From Chlorops oryzae (Eukaryota > Arthropoda > Insecta > Diptera > Chloropidae), in contig CM035806.1 of the NCBI GenBank assembly GCA_020466095.1, positions 167,838,371-167,902,370 on the forward strand: a stretch of DNA of 64,000 nucleotides, in the 5' to 3' direction. How positions within the stretch are numbered: position 1 is the first letter of the stretch; every line of letters begins with the position of its first letter. The notes beneath the pieces are model-generated. The model did no database searches, was not told where the DNA came from, and saw nothing but the letters and a program-made list of their open reading frames with translations. The translations under genes and the position numbers were made by a program. This document shows positions 9,923-23,100 of this stretch, one piece after another.

Positions 9923-12900
9923 GCATCGGAAGGCACTAAGTCCCCTTCTTAGAGACCTGAGAGACCCTCGACTCAAAGGATTAACCAAACCAAAATGTCA
10001 CCTCTCTCTTACGTAGTCGTATGTCGGTAATAAGAGGCCCCTTTCTGTCAGGCGTGCTCATAACGGGTCTGCTTTTAAATCACCAGTTTAAGTGGTGTTT
10101 GGAATGAAACTTGTGTGGCGAAAAAGATTCAATGCGAATTTCCTTACAATGCAATGTAAACCTAAAACGAGTGTTTGTAGTATTTATTTTTTTTTTAATT
10201 TTATGGTCCAAAAAATGTACAACATTATATATACCGTAAGAAAGGCCAATCGTCGCGCAAAAATACAAAAATGCTAACTTTTTTTCTCTAGAACAAAATA
10301 AGAAAAATATTTGATGTAGGAAAAAAGATAATGTTCGCTGAGAAGCTAAATTTCATACGAAAAAGTCCGCCAAAAATAACGGAGAAAAATTTTTCAAAAA
10401 ATTAAAATTATTTCGATTATTGTTAATAATCTGCCATCAAATTTTTATCCATATATGTTTTTGTTTGGACAACACATTATTCAAAAGGTTTTAAGAGTCC
10501 TAAATAGCTCAAAAATGACCTTCAAACGAATTGTGCCACACACTAGGGGTAAAGATTTTTTGGGGTCTTGAAATATTTTTCTTCCCATTTGGGGATAGAG
10601 CTTTCAGAAAATGAACGCGCATCGAAGAAAATTAGACACATAATTTTCCCCATACATTTTTGAACCGTTCTAATGTCTATATTTGATGTTGCAAGATCCT
10701 TACCGTTTTAATATACCCCACTGACAAAAAAAAAAAAATAAATAAAAAAATTGGTACCACATACATGTATAAGGAAGGAGGATTCGGGTGGGCAGAGAAA
10801 CAGAATCATTTAACTAGCGCAGCAAGAAAACTTCCGAATCTGGAACGGAGGAACACAAAAACGATAATGAAGGCATTCCTCCAAATTGCGTTAGTTTCAC
10901 TCTACGTTATGCCCAGAGGCCATTTTTGCCAGTTGGAGACAACAAGAAAATTCCTGCGCAGCTTACATGCTCAGTGAAGGGAATGGATGGACGGCTGGAT
11001 GGTTGGATGGATGGTTGGATGGATGGATGGTTGGATGGATGGGTGAGAGATATTGGTAGACAATTGAGCGAATTACGAGCTCGGAAATTCATATTGAGAT
11101 GTAGAGACAAGGATACAAGGAGCCTGACAAAAACAGGAATCATCTCTTAAGAGACGGATATGTACATATCTTGAAATCGACAGTTCAACAGAAAAAACCT
11201 TTCGATAAATTCATGAAATTTGAAATATTTTTCGATTTTACGATTTTTCGACCTCGGTGACATGTCGTAAGCCTCGTTTAACCCTCTAATGACACTTTCA
11301 ACGAAAAAGTCAGATAATTAATTTATTCAAAAATTCCTTCTATCGACAGAGGCAGGAGTTAATTGCTGAGGGTTAAGGTCACAATAATAAATGCAACTTC
11401 AAAAACTCCTTGAGACGCTTCTGTTCTTTCTTCGCCTTTGTGGTTCTCGAGCTAAACCTTCCCAGCCGGAAATGTCCCGGTGAAACAATCAATGATTTCA
11501 GCATGACCGCGACTCCTTCTGATTATACACCAACTTTCTAATGAAATTAACACACAAGCGGCATTGGCCGTCATAAGAGTATATGTCACGAATCGGTAAT
11601 CGAATTTGGAGCAGATCTACTCGATCGTGTCGATATCCTCTATCGATGGCAATGCCATTGCAATTGAGAAGTACTGAAAAAATTCCCCTTGATATCCTTG
11701 GTGAAAAAAAAAAATAATGAATTGGTCTTTCTGAGAAAATTTCCGGCTGGGTTACGGTACAAAAAGTATATGTGCGTGTGTGTGTGTGTGTGTGTGCGAG
11801 CGCGCCGACAGCAGCGACATGAGTTAATTTTGTTTGTATTTATTCTAATGAGACGCAAAGGGGGCGCCCACCCATATCGAGCGCTATCAATAAAGTAGCC
11901 GTGTTTACACAAGACCAGAAACAACAACAACAAAAAATGAGTAAAGAAATGAAAAGAGCCCAGTCAATCACATGGCCAAGCCAGGAATGCTGCGCCTCAT
12001 TTTCGCTGCATCATCATCATCATCATCATCGAGAGAGAGAGAGAGGCCGGCAATCGTTTTTGTTTTTGTTTATCTTGCTGCTGCTGCTGCTGCTGGTGGT
12101 GCTGCTGCTGCGTTCACCAAGTGCGTAGGCACTACGACGGGCATCTATGGTATGTGCTCCTCATGCTCGCAGTCAAGCCTTTTTTTGCCCTCGCAATAAA
12201 AAGAAGGCTAACACCGATGACGCAACGAGGCCCAACGATGGTCGGGAGTGGTCGTGGAGTGGCACTTACGCTGGACCCTCTTGCACACAAGTCGCCCAAG
12301 TGATTGCATAGTGACCCGGCGTATTTGAATTGTTATTGCCGACTGATTGACTGACGCTTCTGATTTCCTCTGATCCACTCCACGGCAAGCAGCAGCAGAA
12401 GCAGCAGCACAAGATGCCATATCGGCTCACATTCTCACGTTTACATGCGGCACCTGCGTTAAACAGCGAAAATCTATCCATTGCAGCAAAGAAGAGGAGG
12501 CACGCAGCCATTGAGACATTCAGACATGGCATCATCCACTTGCGCGCCAGCTCGTCACATGGCCGCTCGTCGCGTACGTGGCAATTTATGGTATTCCAAC
12601 TAAAATTCTATAATTAATGAATGCCACATTTGCCCGCTACGCGTGAGCGGGAGCGCTTTGCGAGCCAGAAATTGATGTCGCCTCGCCGCCACTCGCTCCC
12701 ACAGGCGCAGGCATCGGCGGAGTGTTGTGTTGGTTGGTTGGTCTGCTCCAAAAGTATAATCGTTGCCACATTCAATCACATGCGAATGCACCTTTCTCGT
12801 GCTCCACTTATCCAATGCTCAACTATTCCTACCTCCTACCGCATTTCTCCTTTCTCCTATTGCCTGCTCCACTGCTGTTGGTGTTGCCTGGCCTTGGCTG

Positions 12901-13875
12901 CTTTTCACCTTTGTCTGCTTGTCTCTTATCAGCATTTCTCGCATTTCTGGCGTCATTATTAAGTAAAACTGATGATGCATGCTCCAAATTGTCGCCTTCC
13001 TGCTCCTCCTTGCCATCACCATCACCATCGCCATTGTCGTCATATTCGCGTGCGTGAGAATCGCACACACACTGTGAAAAAAGCTAACACAAAAGGATCA
13101 AGAACAAGAACGAACGAACGAAGAACACTCCAAAAAGGCTGACTGAATCAGCTTAAAATCAAGCTTGGAATGCATGAAATGCCATCGGCTAGAATCGTGC
13201 AGGCATTCGCGTGCGGCGTGGACATATTGCAACATTATTATCGAATCACTTCGACCGTGGCCAGTGGCTGCTGGATGATTGGAAAGCCCTGCTCCATCGT
13301 GTAACATAAAGCATACAAGCGAAGCATCGTGATGTGAAGAATTTGACAAATTTTTGGCTCTCTCAAAAGTCGAATTAAAAGATTCCAATTCTGACTTTGA
13401 TTCCGATTCTGCCTCCATGCCATTCAAGTTTACGATGCCCTCCAAGAGATAGAGTGTGTGATATGATACCGCCTATTGATAGACATACATAGCTTCTTTA
13501 GCAAATTGGCTTCTAATCTTTCAGATGCCCGTCGCACTTAAGGTTCCCGCGCTGCCAATGAGCCATTGGCCGCAAAGCTCCTTGGTAAACATTCAACAAA
13601 CATATTTATCCGGGAGCTTCTGTTTGCGCTCAGGGGTCAGAACCAGTCGAAATAAACGCTTACGTAAACTATACGGAAAATGCAGTTATCAACTAAGCAG
13701 TCCCAATGTGAACTGGACCGGTCCATTGCGGCCGTAGGTGGGAGTTGAACAGGGATAAGCCGGAAAAGCAAATACGCATCATGACAATCTTGACGAATCT
13801 TTACTGCCCTTCGATTTGCCCTTTTTTTTTGCCATTATTTTTATGTTATTGTTTTCCCCATGAATGGCCCACGTG

Positions 13876-13917
<42 letters not shown>

Positions 13918-15274
13918 ACACTCGCCCATAGCCAGAAACATACGAGAATCTGTTTACATTGATCTCGAAGATGATGACATTTTTATACTTTCGTAATTTT
14001 AAGTCACCCCATTTCCGGGCGAAATGGTCAAAACGAAATGAGTACTGCACAAAAGGACGAAAAGAAGAAAGGACTAAAATTACAAAATGACAGCACAATA
14101 TTAGGCTATTTATTTCGCATTCGAGCCCCAAGTGGATGTCCTACACGCACCCTTTTTACACTGAGCTTTCGTGCTCTGTCTGCCAGCCTAATGGCCGCTC
14201 CGCGCTTCCGTTGGGTGGACATTAGACGAAACGCACATAAAAAAGTCAAATAAAAAAAATCGAAAAAAAATATAGAAAGAAAGAAAGAAAAAAAATACAT
14301 CAGATACGGCTGTCCAAGCAAGTGAGTACGTCATGAAAATGGCAAAGATGTCGCCAGACTGATACAATGAAATCAAAGCGCAAAGGTTACACATACGAGG
14401 CTATAAGTACTGCAAATTGATTGGCGAAGGCTGGGGCTAAAGTTGCGGCTGCGACTGTGGCTGCGACTGCGACTGTGGCTAGGGCGGTGGCCGAACGGGG
14501 CTCGAGATTGTCTTGATATCGCGTTGATAGCTTCAAGCTGCTAAATGTTGCCCACCCTGGCCCAAAAAGCCTCCACGAAAGTGGCCCGAGAGTGCAAATG
14601 AATTTGTTAGCGAACAAACTTTTATTGCCCAACGGTAACGTGTTGCTTCCTGCACGGTCGACGGTCGACGGGCTCGAAGCTTGAGAAGCTGCCAGAAATT
14701 GCCAGCGCCATCATAGAAGCATAGAACCGAAACAGACAATCCAATTGGATGCAATACTCTAACATACATACATACATACATACATATATCGAGGATGTAT
14801 CGAACTGTTGCTGCCCGACACTGATACACGGCCGCTGACTAATGGGTGTCGACAATGATGGCTCACTGCCGATAATGGACTTTCAATTGTTTCTATGGCT
14901 TCTGGCTTCTGATAGTTCTCGATGGGCGTGGGGGTTCTAATGATTGTCAACTGCTCACAATGGCACACACACACACGCACACGGCCAGATTAGTGGCGAG
15001 TTGCGGAGGGAATTGTATGTCGACAATCGAATCGCTGTCGCCCGAAAGGTTGTGTAGCTGGGGCGAAACCATATGCTCAGGTACTTTCGAAGCGCAAATG
15101 TAACGGAAAAAATTCAATTTGTAATTTGTGAACTTTTGTGCAAATCAATTTTAAAAATAAAATATTCCATAACGCCTTTCATGCAAAGTAATATATTAAA
15201 ATTTCTCATTGAAATTTTCATCAAATTAAATTCTAATGGGTATTTTTTTCTTCGATTCGCTTCGATTCATAAAT
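9923..15274. other. Non-coding stretch with many microsatellites
   Basis: Repeats in order are GGAT/GGTTGGAT at 10981-11042, GT at 11771-11797, CAT at 12008-12030, GA at 12031-12044, CTG at 12077-12112, CA at 13877-13919 and CATA at 14762-14786. A GGCTGCGACTGT-type repeat lies at 14443-14481. 10080-10740 is AT-rich without recognisable content. Frames at 12722-13070 overlap on both strands and carry no recognisable domain. No tRNA, promoter or gene is supported. Confidence 0.5.
10981..11043. repeat. GGAT/GGTTGGAT short tandem repeat
   Basis: About 60 bases are built from GGAT and GGTTGGAT units. Frames on both strands across it are repeat-derived. Confidence 0.9.
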
Positions 15275-15718
15275 GATTCCATTAACCCTTTACTGACCAA
15301 GTAACTTTTAATTTCTTCTCTATTTCGATTTTCCCACTCCCATTGATTTCTAGGATGAGGTTTTTTCTTCGCTTTTATTCCTCATGATTCCATTAACCCT
15401 TTAATGACCAAGTAACTTTTAATTTCTTCTCTATTCCGATTTTCCCCTCCCATTGATTCCTAGGATGAGGTTTTTTTCTTCGGTTTTATTCCTCATGATT
15501 CCATTAACCCTTTAATGACCAAGTAACTTTTAATTTCTTCTCTATTCCGATTTTCCCACTCCCATTGATTCCTAGGATGAGGTTTTTTTTTCTTCGGTTT
15601 TATTCCTCATGATTCCATTAACCCTTTAATGACCAAGTAACTTTTAATATCGCCTCTATTCCGATTTTCCCCTCCCATTGATTCCTAGGATGAGGTTTTT
15701 TTCGCTTTTATTCCTCAG
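15275..15718 (+). repeat. Tandem repeat, four units of about 111 bp
   Basis: Units begin with GATTCCATTAACCC at 15275, 15386, 15497 and 15611, so spacing is 111, 111 and 114 bp; the extra bases are in a T run. Each unit also contains TGACCAAGTAACTTTTAAT, CTCCCATTGATT and TAGGATGAGGTTTTTT. Identity is high, with only scattered substitutions and T-run length changes. A GT run follows at 15721-15738. No coding frame runs through the array. Confidence 0.95.
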
Positions 15719-15739
15719 GAATGTGTGTGTGTGTGTGTT

Positions 15740-17371
15740 ACGTGTGTGTTCGAACATGTGGAGTTGTTAGTTTATTTAAGCAGTGCCCTCTTTCGGGCAC
15801 TTAAGGTCATGTTTGCCCGGGCGGACGGATTGCAGAATTTCAAGAATACTTATATGGAAATATTTGGATAAGTTCTTCGTGTTTGCTTTTATAATTTGTT
15901 TCGACTTTCTTTCGTCGTGTCGTTGTGTGAATGTATGCGCCCATATGCGGATGTGTGCGTGAGTGTGTGTATGCCGCTTTGCCGCTTCTTATATGGGTAC
16001 CTAGGAACCTTGTGATCCGCAATGAAAACGACTTCGGAAAAATCTTTGGAATTTTTGAATTTCCAAATTCCTTGCTAACACACATTTGCCCTTTTTTTTG
16101 CTATGCATCCTTCAAGTCGGCCAAAAAAAAAAAAATAGCTGTGCCTGACAATACCAATAGAAATGGCAATAGCAATGGCAATGGCAATGGCAACATAAAA
16201 AAACGAAATGCAATAAAATCGAAAGAAAAAGAAAATGGAAATGGAAAAAAAAAATGAAGGGACAAAAGCATCGCAAGTAGAGCCCAAAAAAATTTAAAGA
16301 AAGTAAAACCGAACGGAACGCACGGACTCGAACGTCTTGAAAACTCGGCGTGCCCAATTTCAATAAAATTGGGATGTGTGTGTGTGTGTGTATACGCACA
16401 CAAATTCATATATAGCGCTTTTTATGCCCCACAATGTCACGTACAATGTCAGGGTGAAGTAACAACAACACCATCGGCAGCAGCAACTATAACCACATCC
16501 ACAGACTGCCACACACACGCACGCACACAGACGCACACTTACATACAAGTATACATATCCATCTATGCATGGATATGTGTTAAAGTGCGGGTTTTTCTGC
16601 ATGCAAATTATGTACGAGCTCTCGTTCATGAAGATACTAAAGAATCGCAAGTTACTTCAAGTTACAACTCACAGACCTACATACGCACCGGGAACAAGGG
16701 AGCAGGCCAGTGAGCGGGAGAATGAGAGTGAGCGGGACAATGAGCGGTAGTGGGGGGGGGAAGGGTGAGTGAGAGCGGCGGGGCTCGGTTAAGTTAGAGC
16801 CATAAGTTGATGTTATTTTACAAGCTTTCATGTTCCAGGACAATGCCGTTCAAAAAAGGAGCAGGCTACAGAACGGCACAAAGCGAAGGAAAATACAAAA
16901 AAAAAAAAAAACAAAAAAAAAAAAATTAAAAAAAAAACGAAAAGCGCCAAAAAAAAGAGAAAGAAAGAAGAAAAGTAAATAAATAGAAGAAAAAAAAAAG
17001 GAATAAATGAAGACAAAAGTAAAAACTCGCCGAATTCCCATAGGGTGCCTTGGGTGAACTTGGGCGGCAGTGGTTCGTTCGTCGGTTGAATGAAGTCCTG
17101 GGGAGTGGAGTGGAAAACACAGCGAAACGCGGGACGGGGGTAGTGCGGTAGGGTCCAAAACCCTTCGCAGCACCCCAATCGTTTGGTTTGCCAGTTAGGC
17201 GGCAGTCGGTTTTTTTGTGCACTTAGCTGCAAAGTATGCAAGGTTAATACAAAACTACGACCACATATGTATGTATGTATGCATGCGCCAAAATACAAGC
17301 ACACACACCCATACAAACATACGTTAATTTGGAACACGCATAGGACTGATGGCGGCATATCGATTTTATTA
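15740..17371. other. Non-coding stretch with simple repeats
   Basis: It holds an ATGGCA repeat (16159-16192), a TG run (16375-16391), A-rich low complexity at 16890-17010, and a TATG patch (17266-17281). The 205-codon minus-strand frame at 16828-17445 depends on that poly(A) block and is rejected. Confidence 0.55.
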
Positions 17372-18195
17372 TAATTTTTATACCCGACACAAAACTCTCT
17401 GTGTCGAGGGTATATTGCGTTTGTGCGGTTGTGTGTAACACCCACAACCAGTCGAGATAGACCATATAGAAATGATCCGTCCGTATGTCCGCCTGTTTTT
17501 ATACAGTTTTCTTATCGAAGGAGTTGAGCTATCTTGACGAAATTTGGTATGCATGCTCACGGGCACATTAGAAAGAATGCACCCGATCGGAGCATTTTTA
17601 GGGGTACCTCCAGTACTAGGGTATGTTGTGAAAGTCACAAAACCGGAGTTTTTCAAAACATTTCGATGAAATTTGACATTTGAACATTTTTAAAGGCAAA
17701 TAATGTGATTTTCAAAAATTCGAAAAGTGGGCGTGGCACAAGGGCGTTTTTCGAAAATTGTCTCCTACACACCCGAAATTCAAATGGGACTTGAATGAAA
17801 TTTGTTACTTGTTCCATAAACATATTCCCAAAAAATTTCCTTAATTGAACCATTATTAAGGGTACCTCCAGTACTAGGGTCTGTCACAAAAATCCCAAAA
17901 CTCCCTCAAAATCGGACTTTTTCGAAATTTTTCAATGAAAATTTCGAATTTCAGCGTATATTTAAGCCTCCGATTAGAAACCCAAAAAAAAACTAGAAAA
18001 GTGGGCGTGGCAAAGGAGCATTTTCAATGAAGAAATTTATCAAAAGTCGGTATATGGGGCCCCTAATTACCTTAAAAACCTCTTGAATATTCTTTCTCAA
18101 TAGTCCTGTTTTTTGGGCGTGGTTCAAAAATTATTTAAACATGTGTGTCTGTGTCGGGTATCATATTTTCAGGCTCGTCTGACTATAAAGCCCTT
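17372..18195 (+). mobile_element. High-copy interspersed element, copy B (truncated)
   Basis: It is colinear with 5560-6298 of copy A. Shared blocks include TATACCCGACAC, CTTATCGAAGGAGTTGAGC, GGGTACCTCCAGTACTAGGG twice, AAGTGGGCGTGGC twice, AAAAGTCGGTATATGGGGCC and CATGTGTGTCTGTGTC. The left end seen in copy A is missing. The copies differ by many substitutions and small indels, so they are not recent sisters. Confidence 0.7.
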
Positions 18196-18324
18196 AATTT
18201 TTTTTTTTTTTTTTTTTGTATTTTGGAAAGGATTTCAAAAGGATCTCCGATCGGTTAAGGATTTTTGAAAAATCAAAAGTCATCCTTTCGCCCCTTTTAA
18301 CCATAGATCCATCAAATCTATATA

Positions 18325-18428
18325 CAGTGTACTCTCTCTTAAGTGGACACCTACGGGACCGAAAAATTTGTTCCCTTAACAGAGGTGTTCGCTTAAGAGT
18401 GGAGTGTCCGCAAGGAGAGAGAGTCTGG
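18325..18428. mobile_element. pogo/Tigger-like MITE, TAAGTGGAC family, copy 2
   Basis: After TA it starts CAGTGTACTCTCTCTTAAG and, through an inverted half, reaches CGCTTAAGAGTGGAGTGTCC and AAGGAGAGAGAGTCTGG. It shares its core with 1071-1228. The palindromic layout and the TA-CAG start support a pogo-like MITE (inference). Confidence 0.5.
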
Positions 18429-18439
18429 AAAAGGTGAAA

Positions 18440-18777
18440 AAAAATGTTCGCTATGCCTGTTCATGTTACCGAGACTGTTCACACTATCGAGGAACAATTT
18501 TTTTTAATGTTTAATTTGCTTGATTTGGGTTCAAATATGCGCAAAAATTGAAATGTTAGGGGGAACAATGGTTCCTCTAGTGAACAGCCAGTGTTCGAAT
18601 CCTTACATTCACTAGGGTCCTTTTATTATAATAGTCTCCTAATGATTTTTGAACGGCTTCCTCGCGAACTATGGGCGAATACCAGCGTGTTCTGGTTGTG
18701 TAGGCCTCATTCTATGTGTTCACACCACCGAGGTGTTCACTCTATCCGGGAGTTCATACTACTCACAGACTCGACTG
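18440..18777 (-). mobile_element. GTGTGAAC-family repeat, inverted copy
   Basis: Read on the minus strand it starts at 18777, after a TA, with CAGTCGAGTCTGTGAG, then CCCGGATAGAGTGAACACC. It ends near 18455 with CGGTAACATGAAC. Related copies lie at 22488-22735 (plus) and, split by other sequence, at 28126-28200 and 29238-29310. The TA-CAG(T/C) start suggests a pogo/Tigger-derived non-autonomous element (inference). Confidence 0.55.
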
Positions 18778-18779
18778 TA

Positions 18780-18843
18780 GTATGTCCATGAATATGTACT
18801 CTCTGTCTAGAGTATACATTTTATGCATATTGTAAATACGAAC

Positions 18844-18874
<31 letters not shown>

Positions 18875-19647
18875 CGCGTGTATGTATGTCAGCCCATGCG
18901 GATGTGCTTCGCTACTGTGTGAAGGCATGCAAGTCAATATATGTTTGTATGTATGTCTCAATGTTAATGCATGCTTATGTGTATGAGTGCGTGACTGTGT
19001 GTATATGCTGCGTGTACATGTGTTGCGTGTGTGTGTGCGTATTGTTCGGCATGTGTTCGTATGACAAGAAGCCCCGATGTCGACAAAAACTGGAAGCTAT
19101 TTAGTATGCAAGCAGCGTACCATCGAGTATTGATTGATATAACTTGCTAACGCGCACAGCATACCTTTCTTGTAGTCGTCGAATGCCAAAGTACAAAACG
19201 CAACAACTACTTCGACAACAATAGCAACAACATACCGAAACTGACAACGAAACAAAGCAAAACAAAACAAAACAAAACAAAACACAACAAAAGCAGCAAG
19301 CAGCAGCGGCGGCAGCAACAACAAAAACAAAGTCGACCAAGTGAAGGGTAAAGAGGCCACAGAAGAAGAAGAAGAAGAAGAGGAAGGCTCTTTTCTTTCG
19401 GTGGAACGCCCGTAGCTCTTCATGAGCAGCGACATCGAGCCACCGAGCCATCGAGCCATCGACCTGGAGTTTTTGATTTGTCATGTGGAGGTTGCTTATG
19501 GGTTACAGCGAAAATTGATGAGTGTGGCGAATACACCAGAAATCATCAAAATCAGCGTTAAACGCATCCACATCCATATGGAACATACAATGTACCGCGG
19601 TGTGGCCGCCGATAGAAAAGAGTTCAATGAAAATTCCTTAAAGTACC

Positions 19648-19678
<31 letters not shown>

Positions 19679-21828
19679 CCGCCTTCAAGCCCTTTAGGGC
19701 ATATGCTACTATGTACTTGGTGCCCGGGGGCGTCCCTGAGGGTTTGTACATTTTTGAATTTTTTTTTTTTTTTTTTTTTTTGTTTGCTTTTGTGCAATTC
19801 TGCGAGAGCAGAGACTTGCACACCGGAGGAGGAACTGCAGCTGTATGCGCGGTGGGTGCCACCGTGAATGACGCGTCGTTTAGCTTTGCTATTGAACAAT
19901 GTCACGATCAAAGTCATCGAGCTGGCGAGCTGGCTATCGAAACAGCGATCATCGTCAACAATTTGCTTCGGCTCGCCCCATGCCCGCGGGGGCCAGCCAC
20001 CATCGTGTTCAACCATCGCTCACCAGCGTTCACTGCTTTTCAATTTTTTTTCCCCCGTTTCAAATGTCAAAGTGTCTAGATGCGGTTTTCAGTTGCTGTT
20101 GTTGTTGTTTGTGTGTGTTGTTGTTGTTGTTGTTGTTGCCTTTATTGTTGTCTGTACAATCGGGCGCTGAGATTATTAATGACGTTGTTGTGATTGCATT
20201 TTGGCGACGCTGTGTAAGGTGTTGTTGCAAAAATATCAATTTTTCCTATAAAGGAAACATGGCCAACAACAAATGAACAGCAAATAACAATAACACAGCC
20301 AACACCTAGAGTCCACCAACGCTGGTGCGTCCCGCGCCTCTTCCCCTCGCCCCCCTCGCGGTACTGGGAAACTGACATTTATCTAAAGGTGTCGCGTTGC
20401 TTCTGTTAGTACCCTAGCGTTCGTTGCGCGGCGCGGCGTTGTGACCTTCACCAACCGACAGCAAACTGCAGCACACGTCAGCACACGAACGCCAATCGAA
20501 AATGGAAAAACGAAGGAGCTACGGGCGCTCGGTGGGGGCCGACAGACAAGTTCAAACATGCATACATGTTCCAGTTGCAGCACAGCTGATTTTTTTTTTT
20601 TTTTTTTTTTGCCTTTTTCCTGCTTGCCAGCTCTTTTTGCTCTTTGCGATTTTGCTCTCCGGTTTGTCTAGCAGCTCGTACGGCCAGTTGACGAGTTGCG
20701 CATGCGCGCCAGCAAGCCATCGTTGCGTCGCGTCGTTTGTGCAATATCGAGCTTAGGTCGAAAGAGACATCAACAAAGTAGGTGAACGCTGCCGGGGGCC
20801 GGATGGCTGGTAATGTGCCGACTGTATACCGACCTATACAGCCGACTGTCGATCTGTCGATTGAGCGACAGCGTTTAGCGACATTTGGCGTCGCGGCGCA
20901 GAGTTACGTAAACGACGACGCGATCAGGCAAAAGGCCAACCACGCAACAGGTAAATAACACTGACAGATAAGCCAACCAGGGTCTATAAATTCCAATCGA
21001 CGGGGCTGTAACACAGCCATACAGCCAATACCAATAACAACAACAACGAATAGAGCAACAACAAACTTCAAATATGCGACGCTAGCAGGTACCTACGAAC
21101 GCCAAAGCCCCATAAATAACTGTGCGAATGTGGAACTGCGACAAATTGCCCAACGTGTTTTTTTTTGTGGCCAATAAGCTCGCCCGCAGCGATGCGAACC
21201 GATTTTCAATGTTCCGTTCCAAGATTCAAATCGATTTCGATTCGATTTGATTTCTAATGTGATCTCGATTAAGCGATTGACCAACTCAAGATAATGATCG
21301 GACCAAATTCTATTTATGTCCCATCGAACAATGGTTATTTTTTACCTTTTTTTTTTAATTTTTTTTTTTTTTTTTTTGCACTACGATTAGGAAACCCCAA
21401 TGGATCGGGACTTGCCGCATTCGAGAACGACGATCAGACAAATTCATAGCGAAAAGATTCCCTACATCGCTATATGTGCCCTGGACTAGCGCCAAGAAAA
21501 TTTGATATTAACGGACCAACGTGAATACTAGAACCAATGTCCTTCGCCACCCATCACGGGGATCAAAACATTTGTCGCCCACGGACATAAAATAAATTTA
21601 TCATCGCTTTGAAGCATTTCTTATTTATTTAGAACGACAGTTTCAATCCCATAACCCATTTGCATCACTGTACCTACATTTAAGGGCGTAATGCCGGCTG
21701 CGATTGAGGGGGGAAGTCAAAATTAATGTAGATTTTTACTTATGACTCGATTGTCAAGTTGTTTCCATCTTAATGGGGAGAGGGGGCATGGTCCGCCCCC
21801 ACAGTCAACTAAATTTTTGCCAACTTCT
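18780..21828. other. Non-coding stretch with simple repeats; possible promoter inside
   Basis: It contains TATG (18845-18875), AAAAC (19256-19284), an A run of about 28 (19649-19676), T runs (19760-19781, 20589-20610, 21361-21377) and TTG (20095-20140). 20400-20950 is noticeably more GC-rich than its surroundings, with many CpG. No coding exon can be shown. Confidence 0.5.
20985..21089 (+). promoter_or_regulatory. Weak candidate TATA promoter and short leader
   Basis: TATAAATTCC at 20985 lies about 30 bp upstream of ACAGCCATACAGCC, with an AACAACAACAAC leader after it and CAG/GTACCT (donor-like) at 21089. Another donor-like ACAG/GTAAAT lies upstream at 20951. The spacing fits a TATA-type fly promoter, but the initiator match is poor and no downstream exon is identified. 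Chance is quite possible. Confidence 0.15.
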
Positions 21829-21830
21829 TA

Positions 21831-22250
21831 CCCTGCAGTAATGAGCCGGTCAGTTTTCTAAGAAGGAATGGCCTTTGACCGGTCCAAACCCTACCGGTTA
21901 TATTATGGCAGTTCGCCCGATCGAATTCGGCTAGCCGGCGGTCGATAATAAAGGGGTTAGTTTAAGGGTGGTCCGTAAATGACACTTTCATCAACTTAGT
22001 ATATAAGAAATTTGTTGTTTATTTTCCTCATTTGACTATCCTAAAACTAGACAAAATTACGACAATTGACCCAAAAAAAAAAAACTGACCTATGATCAGC
22101 CGTTTTGCGGACTAGCCCCTCCCCTAGGACAGGCCTATGTTAAAGAGGTCAGTTGAATACATTAGAAGTGGAATTAGTGAGGGGACTAGTACTGGTAACA
22201 TGAAGGACTGACCGAAGGCTACATCTGGGTCAGTCCATATTACTGCAGGG
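21831..22250. mobile_element. 420 bp MITE with CCCTGCAGTAAT inverted ends and TA duplication
   Basis: The left end is CCCTGCAGTAATGAGCCGG and the right end, reverse-complemented, CCCTGCAGTAATATGGACTG. The first 12 bases match exactly, and both ends are flanked by TA (21829-21830 and 22251-22252). No transposase frame is present. Ends plus TA suggest a Tc1/mariner-type MITE. Confidence 0.75.
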
Positions 22251-22487
22251 TATTTTGTGAACCAAGAAAAAATTTTGCCTAGTTAACTTATTTTCTAAAA
22301 TTATTTATGTTTTATTTTAGTAAAAAAAAAACCCACAGCGTTAGGCCTATGGAGAAGTGGTGAAAAGGAAGGACTCTGACTTCTAAAAGGAGGCCCGAAT
22401 TGTCTCCTCAATTCCTAACTCTTTCGTTTTCCAGCAAAGGGGCAACCCATTGCAGAAAGGGGCTAATCTCCATAGTGCATTCAAATA

Positions 22488-22735
22488 CAGCAGAGTCTGG
22501 GTAGTGTGAACTCCCGGATGGAGTGAACACCTCGGTGTTATGAGCTAATATAATGAGGCCTGCACAACCAGATCATGCTGGTATTCGAACATTCTGCGAG
22601 AAATTTTTTTTGAACCTTATATAATATTTGTAAATATTTGAACCCAATAAAGCAAATTAAACATTCAAAAATTGTGACTCGGTAGCATGAACAAGTCCTC
22701 CAAAAATTTGGTTATTCTATCCATAGTATTCTGAA
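22488..22735 (+). mobile_element. GTGTGAAC-family repeat, plus-strand copy
   Basis: It begins after TA (22486-22487) with CAGCAGAGTCTGGGTAGTG, continues with CCCGGATGGAGTGAACACC, and reaches CGGTAGCATGAACAAG near 22681. It is the inverted counterpart of 18440-18777. No protein is encoded. Confidence 0.55.
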
Positions 22736-23100
22736 ATAATATTTTTAACATACTTTCTTAAATACACCTTGTATAATTTTAATGACAGTGGACCCAGCGA
22801 ACTCTGAAAGTCGTTTAGAATGGATGGGTCGAACTATCGCATTTGTTAGAATAGAGTTCTGTCTAAGAGTTCCTATAGTCGGGAACCTATTATGTTACAG
22901 CAGAGCACCTTGTGATCCGACAGATCCATTCTATATATTGTGATCTGGAATAGAAATTTCGACATTTTTCAATATCGAGTCGAATTCCGTAGCAGCCCCT
23001 GTGAATAGTAGTCATCTCAGATTACAGGGTTTGCCGGATTAGCCAGGGGCCCGATTTCCAGAAGACCGCTATATACATATATTAATTCTAGTTGTTCATA
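22736..23100. other. Non-coding stretch, nothing recognised
   Basis: It lies between the MITE copy and the tandem duplication. Composition is ordinary with no open frame of note. Confidence 0.6.

Noticed and set aside
9427..9988. Three overlapping minus-strand frames of 140-169 codons rich in Arg/Glu
   Set aside because: They arise because the CT/GA tract has no stop in any frame; there is no non-repeat coding sequence on either side.
15275..15718. CRISPR-like array
   Set aside because: Direct 111 bp tandem units without short repeats and unique spacers, in a eukaryotic context.
16828..17445. 205-codon minus-strand frame
   Set aside because: Its centre is translated poly(A)/poly(T) low complexity (Phe/Leu runs), and the rest has no recognisable domain.
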